Source: Pseudomonas sp. GD03944
GTDB taxonomy: Bacteria > Pseudomonadota > Gammaproteobacteria > Pseudomonadales > Pseudomonadaceae
Length of the DNA: 64,000 nucleotides
Reading direction: 5' to 3'
NCBI RefSeq assembly: GCF_029839275.1
Contig: NZ_JAOCAH010000003.1
Coordinates: 372,001-436,000 of the forward strand
Position numbers and translations under genes: made by a program. Below the pieces are notes generated by a model. It did not search any database and was not told the DNA's origin. It saw only the letters and a program-made list of their open reading frames with translations. Each line of letters starts with the position of its first letter. Position 1 is the stretch's first letter. This document shows, piece after piece, positions 58,191 to 64,000 of this stretch.

Positions 58191-58981
58191 GCGAGCCCTA
58201 CGTGAACAGCGAATTCGCCGCCAACATGGTGGCGCTGCGTACCATCGTCTACCGCGAAGTCCGTCGCTTCACCCGGATCTGGCCGCAGACCCTGCTGCCC
58301 CCGGCCATCACCATGGTCCTGTACTTCGTGATCTTCGGGAACCTGATCGGCAGCCAGATTGGCGACATGGGCGGCTTCAGCTACATGGAGTACATCGTCC
58401 CCGGCCTGATCATGATGTCGGTGATCACCAACAGCTACGGCAACGTGGTGTCGAGCTTCTTCGGCAGCAAGTTCCAGCGGTCGGTCGAAGAGCTGATGGT
58501 GTCGCCGGTGTCGCCGCACACCATCCTCACCGGCTACGTGGTCGGCGGCGTGCTGCGCGGCCTGGCCGTGGGTCTGATCGTCACCGTGCTGTCGCTGTTC
58601 TTCACCCACCTGCAGGTGCACCACCTGGGCGTGACCGTGATCGTGGTGCTGCTGACCGCGACGATTTTCTCTCTGGGTGGCTTCATCAATGCGGTGTACG
58701 CGCGCAACTTCGATGACATCTCGATCATCCCGACCTTCGTGCTGACCCCGCTGACCTACCTGGGCGGCGTGTTCTACTCGATCAGCCTGCTGCCGCCGTT
58801 TTGGCAGACGGTTTCGATGGCCAACCCGGTGCTGCATATGGTCAACGCCTTCCGTTATGGCATTCTTGGCGTTTCCGACATTCGCATCGGCGTCGCCATC
58901 GGCTTCATGCTGGTCGCCACGGCCGTGCTCTACGCGGTGTGCATCCGCCTGCTGGTAAGCGGTCGCGGCATGCGCCAGTGA
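58187..58981 (+). CDS. ABC-2 type transporter permease (YadH type)
   Basis: 264 residues with six membrane helices; includes YGNVVSSFFGSKFQRSVEEL and a late LTPLTYLGGVFYSISLLPPF, matching the ABC-2 YadH/NodJ group. Starts inside the ATPase stop (ATGA). It completes the YadGH-type exporter with the gene before it. No accessory outer-membrane component is encoded here. Confidence 0.95.
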   Translation: MSEPYVNSEFAANMVALRTIVYREVRRFTRIWPQTLLPPAITMVLYFVIFGNLIGSQIGDMGGFSYMEYIVPGLIMMSVITNSYGNVVSSFFGSKFQRSVEELMVSPVSPHTILTGYVVGGVLRGLAVGLIVTVLSLFFTHLQVHHLGVTVIVVLLTATIFSLGGFINAVYARNFDDISIIPTFVLTPLTYLGGVFYSISLLPPFWQTVSMANPVLHMVNAFRYGILGVSDIRIGVAIGFMLVATAVLYAVCIRLLVSGRGMRQ

Positions 58982-59077
58982 GGCGCCGACAGCGCTAATA
59001 TCGGGATACATCTTGGACGGCCGAGTCCTGCGGCGAGGCCGTTAGACTCGGCCTCTACGCATCTTTAGAGGTTGGTT

Positions 59078-60106
59078 ATGCGCGCGCTCCTGCGTTGTTC
59101 CCTGATGGCATCGCTGTTGTTCTCGAGCGCCGTGCCGGTGGTGCAGGCTGCCGAAGGCCCGATGGTCGAGGTGGTCCCGGTCAAGAAAACCCTGGTGCGT
59201 GACGAACTGGTGACGTTCGGTTCGCTGCGCTCCGACGAGTCGGTGATGATCCGCCCCGAGATCGAAGGCCGCCTGGCCGCCCTGCATTTCCGCGAAGGGC
59301 AGGCGGTGGCCGCCGGCGATCGCCTGGTCAGCCTGGATGACGCCATCGCCCGCGCCGAATTCGCCCAGGCCCGTGCCAACCTCAACCTTGCCGAAAAGAA
59401 CTTCGAGCGCTCGCAAATGCTGTTCAAGCGTGGCGCGAGCAATGCCCAGGCCCTGGACGAAGCCAGCGCCCAGCAGCAGGCGGCGCGCGCCAGCCTGGCC
59501 CTAGCCCAGGCGCGCCTGGACAAGACCCAGATTCTCGCGCCCTACGATGGCGTGCTCGGCCTGCGCCAGGTCAGCCCAGGCGATTACCTGAGCGCCGGCC
59601 AGGACATCGTCAATCTGGAGGTGCTCGACCCGCTGAAAGTGGATTTCCGCATCCCGCAGAAGGCCGTCAGCCAGGTGCGTCTGGGACAGATCGTCGAGAT
59701 CAGCCTCGACGCCTACCCCAACGAACGTTTTCGCGGGGAAATCTTCGCCATCAACCCGCGCCTGGACGAAGTCGGTCGCAGCCAGGCGATCCGCGCCCAC
59801 ATCGACAACGACGACCGTCGCCTGCGCCCCGGGCAGTTCGTCAAGGTCTACGTGATCCTCGCCGAGCGCCCCGGTGCCCTGGTGATCCCCGAAGAAGCGG
59901 TGATGCCGGTGGGCGACCAGTTGCTGGTCAACCTGGTGATCGACGGCAAGGTGGACCGCCGCGAAGTGAAGCTGGGGCGCCGCCTGGACGGCGGCGTCGA
60001 AGTGATCGAAGGCCTGCAGGGCGATGAAACCCTGATCAGCGCCGGCTGGCAGAAGGTCAACCAGGGCACCGCCGTGCGCACCAAGAGCGGGGAACGCATG
60101 CCATGA
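59078..60106 (+). CDS. RND efflux periplasmic adaptor (membrane fusion) protein
   Basis: 342 residues from the ATG at 59078. An N-terminal signal peptide ends around VVQAAEG. The lipoyl half-motifs flank an alpha-helical hairpin (about 90-145, AEFAQARANLNLAEKNFERS) and beta-barrel parts follow with GVLGLRQVSPGDYL. Such proteins join the inner-membrane RND pump to an outer-membrane channel. The stop overlaps the pump gene by four bases (ATGA). Confidence 0.95.
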   Translation: MRALLRCSLMASLLFSSAVPVVQAAEGPMVEVVPVKKTLVRDELVTFGSLRSDESVMIRPEIEGRLAALHFREGQAVAAGDRLVSLDDAIARAEFAQARANLNLAEKNFERSQMLFKRGASNAQALDEASAQQQAARASLALAQARLDKTQILAPYDGVLGLRQVSPGDYLSAGQDIVNLEVLDPLKVDFRIPQKAVSQVRLGQIVEISLDAYPNERFRGEIFAINPRLDEVGRSQAIRAHIDNDDRRLRPGQFVKVYVILAERPGALVIPEEAVMPVGDQLLVNLVIDGKVDRREVKLGRRLDGGVEVIEGLQGDETLISAGWQKVNQGTAVRTKSGERMP

Positions 60107-63100
60107 CCCTGTCGGATATCTGTATCCGGCGACCGGTCTTCGCCACGGTCCTGTCACTGATCGTCGTGCTGCTCGGCCTGATGGCCTATGACCGGCTGGC
60201 GGTGCGCGAGTACCCGAACATCGACGTGCCGATCGTCACGGTCAACGTCCTTTATCCCGGCGCCAGCCCGGAAATCATGGAGTCCCAGGTCGCGCAGCCG
60301 ATCGAGGACGTGCTGTCGGGCATCGACGGTCTGGATTTCGTCAGCTCCATCAGCCGCTCGGAAAACACCCAGATCACTGCGCAGTTCCGCCTGGGCAGCA
60401 ACGCCGATGAAGCGGCCAACGACGTGCGTGACCGCCTGGGTCGGGTGCGCGGCCTGCTGCCGGACGAGATCGACGAGCCCATCGTGCAGAAGGTCGAGGC
60501 CGACGCCCAGCCGGTGATCTGGATGGCCTTCTACAGCGACCGCTACAGCGCCATGGAAATCACCGACGTGCTGGAGCGGGTGATCAAGGACCGCCTGCAG
60601 ACCATTCCTGGCGTGTCCGAGGTGCAGGTGCGCGGCGCGCGGACCTTCGCCATGCGCATCTGGCTCGACCCGGAGAAGTTGGCCGCGCACAACCTGACCG
60701 TGCAGGACGTGGAAGACGCATTGCGCCGGCAGAACGTGGAAATCCCCGCCGGGCGTATCGAGTCCCGGCAGCGCGAGTTCACCGTGCTGTCGGAAACCGA
60801 CATGAAGACCCCGGAGCAATTCAACCAGCTGATCCTCGACGATTCGCGGGGCTACCTGCTGCGCTTGTCCGATGTCGGCCATGCCGAGATCGGCGCCGCG
60901 GACGAGCGCAGCGTGGTGCGCTACAAGGGCCGCCCGGCGGTGTCCATGGGCATGATCAAGCAGGCCACGGCCAACCCCCTGGAAATCTCCGATGGCCTCA
61001 GCGCGGCGCTGCCGGACATCCGCGAGCTGCTGCCCGACGGCATGGAAATGGCCATCGCCAACGACAACTCGCTGTTCATCCGCGAATCCATCGACAACGT
61101 CTTCGTTACCATCTGGGAAGCGGTGGGGCTGGTCATCCTGATCATCTTCATCTTCCTGCGCTCGCTGCGCGCCACCATCATTCCGCTGGTGACCATCCCG
61201 GTTTCGCTGATCGGCGCCTTCGCCCTGATGTCGCTGATGGGCTTCACCATCAACACCCTGACCCTGCTGGCCATGGTCCTGGCCATCGGCCTGGTGGTGG
61301 ACGACGCCATCGTCATGCTGGAGAACATCCACCGCCACATCGAGGAGGGCATGCGCCCGGTGCAGGCGGCGCTCAAGGGCAGCCGCGAGATCGCCTTCGC
61401 GGTGATCGCCATGACCCTGACCCTGGCCGCGGTATTCGCCCCGATCGGCTTCATGCAGGGCACCACCGGCAAGCTCTTCACCGAGTTCGCCTGGACCCTG
61501 GCGGGGGCGGTGCTGGTCTCCGGCTTCGTGGCCCTGACGCTGACCCCGATGATGTGCGCGGTGCTGCTCAAGCCGCACCAGAGCCAGCAGACCCACAACC
61601 GCGCCTACAACCTGATCGAAGGCTTCCTGCGGGGCCTGACCTACCGCTACAAGCACGTACTGGAAAAGGCACTGTCCGCCTGGGTGCTGGTGGTCGGCGT
61701 GCTGCTGGCGACCATGCTGGCCTGCGTCTGGCTGTTCGCCGGGCTGAAATCCGAGCTGGCGCCCACCGAGGACACCGGCACCATTGTCGGCGTGTTCAAC
61801 GGCCCGGACGGCGCCACCATCGGCTACACCAGCCGCTATGCCCAGGAACTGGAAGCCGCCTACGCCAGCATCCCGGAAACCAACCGCTACATGGTGGTGG
61901 CCGGCTTCCCGACGGTGGCCCAAGGCATCTCCTTCATGAAGCTGGAAGACTGGGCCGACCGCACGCGCAGCCAGTTCGAGATCCGCAACGAGCTGTTGCC
62001 CAAGCTGCAGGACATCGCCGGGGTGCGGGCCTTCCCGGTCAATCGGCCGCCGCTGGGGCAGAGCGCGCGCAACCAACCGGTGAACTTCGTCATTCGCTCG
62101 TCCATGGAGTACCAGGAGCTGCAGGTCTACGTGGAAGAACTGCTCAACCGGGTGCGCGACTACCCGGGGCTCGAAAGCCTGGACAGCGACCTCAAGCTCA
62201 ATGCGCCGCAGCTGAAAGTCGCGGTCAACCGCGAGCAGGCCGTTGCCGTCGGCACCGACGTGGCCACCATCGGCCGCAGCCTGGAAAGCCTGTTCGGCAG
62301 CCGCCAGGTCACGCGCTTCAAGCAGAACGGCGAGCAGTACGACGTGCTGGTGCAGTTGCAGGATGTCGACCGCAGCAACCCCCAGGACCTGGACCGCGTC
62401 TACGTCCGCGCCCGGGACGACAGCATGGTGCAGCTCTCCAACCTGATCGACGTGCGCGAAACCGTGGCGCCCCGGGAACTCAACCATTTCAACCAGCTGC
62501 GCGCGGTGACGGTCACCGCCAACGTCGGCAGCGGCTACACCCTGGGCGAGGCCCTGGATTACCTCGAGCAGGCGGCGCGGCAGGTCTTCCCGCCGGAAAC
62601 CCAGTACGACTACACCGGTACCTCGCGGGACTTCAAGGAATCGAGTTCGGGGATCGTGCTGATCTTCGTCCTGGCCCTGGCGTTCATTTTCCTGGTACTG
62701 GCCGCGCAGTTCGAGAGTTTCACCGACCCGCTGATCATCCTGTTCAGCGTGCCGCTGTCGATGGCCGGGGCCTTGCTGGCGCTGACGCTGTTCGGCGGTA
62801 CCCTGAACATCTACTCGCAGATCGGCCTGGTGACCCTGATCGGCCTGATTACCAAGCACGGCATCCTTATCGTCGAGTTCGCCAACCACCTGCAGCGCGA
62901 AGGCACGGAATTGCGCCACGCCGTCATCGAGGCCTCGGTGCAGCGCCTGCGGCCGATCCTGATGACCACCGGGGCCATGGTCCTGGGCTCGCTGCCCCTG
63001 GCGATCGCCAGCGGGGCAGGTGCGGAAAGTCGCCAGCAGATCGGCTGGGTGATCGTCGGCGGCCTGCTGGTCGGCACCTTCTTCACCCTGTTCGTGATCC

Positions 63101-63171
63101 CGACGCTGTACATGCTGCTGCGCCGCTGGCGGCCGCTCAAACAGCAGGATGAAGACCTGGCGGTGGCTTAG
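60103..63171 (+). CDS. RND efflux transporter permease (HAE1 family)
   Basis: 1022 residues, the standard length, with twelve membrane helices and two large periplasmic loops. The proton-relay Asp pair is in VLAIGLVVDDAIVMLEN (about 395-411) and the conserved Lys in TLIGLITKHGILIVEFAN. HAE1-type pumps export drugs, solvents or hydrophobic compounds. No outer-membrane channel gene follows, so an OprM-type channel encoded elsewhere would be needed. A REP cluster lies immediately downstream. Confidence 0.96.
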   Translation: MTLSDICIRRPVFATVLSLIVVLLGLMAYDRLAVREYPNIDVPIVTVNVLYPGASPEIMESQVAQPIEDVLSGIDGLDFVSSISRSENTQITAQFRLGSNADEAANDVRDRLGRVRGLLPDEIDEPIVQKVEADAQPVIWMAFYSDRYSAMEITDVLERVIKDRLQTIPGVSEVQVRGARTFAMRIWLDPEKLAAHNLTVQDVEDALRRQNVEIPAGRIESRQREFTVLSETDMKTPEQFNQLILDDSRGYLLRLSDVGHAEIGAADERSVVRYKGRPAVSMGMIKQATANPLEISDGLSAALPDIRELLPDGMEMAIANDNSLFIRESIDNVFVTIWEAVGLVILIIFIFLRSLRATIIPLVTIPVSLIGAFALMSLMGFTINTLTLLAMVLAIGLVVDDAIVMLENIHRHIEEGMRPVQAALKGSREIAFAVIAMTLTLAAVFAPIGFMQGTTGKLFTEFAWTLAGAVLVSGFVALTLTPMMCAVLLKPHQSQQTHNRAYNLIEGFLRGLTYRYKHVLEKALSAWVLVVGVLLATMLACVWLFAGLKSELAPTEDTGTIVGVFNGPDGATIGYTSRYAQELEAAYASIPETNRYMVVAGFPTVAQGISFMKLEDWADRTRSQFEIRNELLPKLQDIAGVRAFPVNRPPLGQSARNQPVNFVIRSSMEYQELQVYVEELLNRVRDYPGLESLDSDLKLNAPQLKVAVNREQAVAVGTDVATIGRSLESLFGSRQVTRFKQNGEQYDVLVQLQDVDRSNPQDLDRVYVRARDDSMVQLSNLIDVRETVAPRELNHFNQLRAVTVTANVGSGYTLGEALDYLEQAARQVFPPETQYDYTGTSRDFKESSSGIVLIFVLALAFIFLVLAAQFESFTDPLIILFSVPLSMAGALLALTLFGGTLNIYSQIGLVTLIGLITKHGILIVEFANHLQREGTELRHAVIEASVQRLRPILMTTGAMVLGSLPLAIASGAGAESRQQIGWVIVGGLLVGTFFTLFVIPTLYMLLRRWRPLKQQDEDLAVA

Positions 63172-63192
63172 GGCAGGGAGGCGCCACCGACT

Positions 63193-63249
63193 TGTGGGAG
63201 GGGCTTCAGCCGCGAAGGCTGCACACTCGTGGCTAAAGCCCCTCCCACA
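63193..63249. repeat. Pair of inverted REP elements
   Basis: TGTGGGAGGGGCTT at the left and AAGCCCCTCCCACA at the right are perfect inverted arms bracketing CAGCCGCGA-type sequence. This is the organisation of Pseudomonas REP (repetitive extragenic palindromic) pairs, which form large mRNA hairpins after a gene. Confidence 0.9.
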
Positions 63250-63263
63250 GACAAAAGCCAGCC

Positions 63264-63292
63264 CGTAGCCTGGGTCGAGCGAAGCGACACCC
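63264..63292. repeat. Short hairpin repeat of the common CTGGGTCGAGCGAAGC type
   Basis: TGGGTCGAGCGAAGCGACACCCGG folds as a GGGT-CG / CG-ACACCC type hairpin. The GTAGCCTGGGTCGAGCGAAG form looks like a dispersed repeat of the genus. Confidence 0.6.
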
Positions 63293-63317
63293 GGGGCCTT
63301 CCGCTCACTGTCGCCCC

Positions 63318-63367
63318 GTAGGAGCGGCTTCAGCCGCGAGCTCTTGAGCCCGCGGCCAAACCTCCCA
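63318..63367. repeat. Third REP element and degraded partner
   Basis: GTAGGAGCGGCTTCAGCCGC (63318-63337) is a typical REP monomer; after a short gap CGCGGCCAAACCTCCC (63352-63367) reads as a diverged inverted partner. Confidence 0.75.
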
Positions 63368-63370
63368 ACC

Positions 63371-64000
63371 TCAGTCGATCTTCAACACCAGCTTGCCGAA
63401 GTTCTCGCCGCTGAACAGCTTGAGCAGGGTGTCCGGGAAAGTCTGCAGGCCTTCGACCACGTGCTCCTTGGATTTCAGCTGTCCGCTGGCCAGCCAGCCG
63501 CCCATTTCCTGCGCGGCTTCGCTGAAGCGCGAGGCGTAGCTCATCACCACCATGCCTTCCATGCGCGCGCTGTTGACCAGCAGGGCCAGGTAGTTGCTCG
63601 GGCCTTTCACCGCTTCCTTGTTGTTGTACTGGCTGATGGCGCCGCAGATCACCACCCGGGCCCTGAAATTGATGCGCGTCAGCACGGCGTCGAGGATCTC
63701 GCCGCCGACGTTGTCGAAATACACGTCCACGCCCTTCGGGCAGTCGCGCTTGAGCGCGGCGTGCAGGTCTTCATACTTGTAGTCGATGGCCGCATCGAAG
63801 CCGAGCTCGTCCACCAGGAACCGGCACTTGTCCGCGCCACCGGCGATCCCCACCACGCGGCAGCCCTTGAGCTTGGCGATCTGCCCGGCGATGCTGCCCA
63901 CGGCCCCGGCGGCGCCGGAAATCACCACGGTCTCGCCGGCCTTCGGCGCGCCCACGTCGAGCAGGGCGAAGTAGGCGGTCATCCCGGTCATGCCCAGGGC
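63371..64000 (-). CDS. NADP-dependent MDR-family oxidoreductase (C-terminal part, truncated by window)
   Basis: The frame is open to the window edge on the - strand and only the C-terminal part (at least 206 residues) is visible. It has the Rossmann AGAAGAVGSIAGQIAKLKG and GVDVYFDNVGGEILDAVL motifs and ends GENFGKLVLKID, as in the zinc-free MDR group that reduces 2-alkenals or curcumin (CurA/YncB-like). It probably reduces an activated carbon-carbon double bond with NADPH. The start and N-terminal domain are outside. Confidence 0.92.
   Translation of the reverse strand, partial: ALGMTGMTAYFALLDVGAPKAGETVVISGAAGAVGSIAGQIAKLKGCRVVGIAGGADKCRFLVDELGFDAAIDYKYEDLHAALKRDCPKGVDVYFDNVGGEILDAVLTRINFRARVVICGAISQYNNKEAVKGPSNYLALLVNSARMEGMVVMSYASRFSEAAQEMGGWLASGQLKSKEHVVEGLQTFPDTLLKLFSGENFGKLVLKID

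Noticed and set aside
60154..62919. Antisense open frame of about 920 codons over the RND pump
   Set aside because: Same artefact: low-complexity composition, no ribosome site, and the + strand encodes a full RND transporter.

Overview
The window is a stretch of Pseudomonas chromosome. Its GC content is high (roughly 65 percent by eye), its genes are densely packed with many 4-base ATGA overlaps, and it carries genus markers: the OprI lipoprotein, a family I.1 lipase with its Lif foldase, a TgpA-type transglutaminase operon, CysB, a FadE-type acyl-CoA dehydrogenase and Pseudomonas-type REP repeats. Gene content suggests the P. aeruginosa side of the genus, but species is not resolved from sequence alone.

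Layout. 1-6.9 kb: lipid and small-molecule housekeeping genes (end of an acyl-CoA/AMP ligase, hotdog thioesterase, AraC regulator, two alpha/beta hydrolases, GST, DUF4892 protein, AI-2E family exporter). 7.1-14.9 kb: complete kdpFABCDE, a high-affinity potassium P-type ATPase with its sensor kinase and regulator. 14.9-19.3 kb: patatin-like phospholipase, selD-mnmH for tRNA 2-selenouridine, a small lipoprotein and a flavin reductase. 19.4-27.4 kb: a chemoreceptor, the moxR/DUF58/tgpA operon, a CHAD protein, an acyl-CoA thioesterase and a small membrane protein. 27.5-32.6 kb: TatD nuclease, lytic transglycosylase, DoxX, and lipA-lifO behind a good sigma-54 promoter. 33.1-41.9 kb: small unknowns, greB, an FtsX-type ABC system divergent from tesA, an L,D-transpeptidase and oprI. 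42-48.5 kb: DAHP synthase, PilZ protein, thioredoxin-like protein, ketopantoate-reductase-like enzyme, 5'-nucleotidase, universal stress protein, cysB and a membrane-anchored unknown.

48.6-53.3 kb is the most accessory-looking part. A tRNA operon (Glu-Gly-Glu-Gly) with a near-consensus promoter is followed by catR, catB, catC and an FMN-dependent enzyme that resembles mandelate dehydrogenase. catA is absent here, and the codon use of the last gene is visibly less GC-rich than its surroundings. 53.3-64 kb returns to core genes: fadE and its neighbour, a transglutaminase-like protein, a YadGH-type ABC exporter, an RND efflux pair, a REP cluster, and the C-terminal part of an MDR-family reductase running off the end.

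I did not find a clearly new multi-gene system. The best leads are regulatory: a perfect sigma-54 site at lipA, an exact ATAC-N7-GTAT CatR/BenM-type operator between catR and catB, three helically phased repeats before kdpF, several perfect palindromes in short intergenic gaps, and a promoter with a structured 160-base leader before a small unknown gene.
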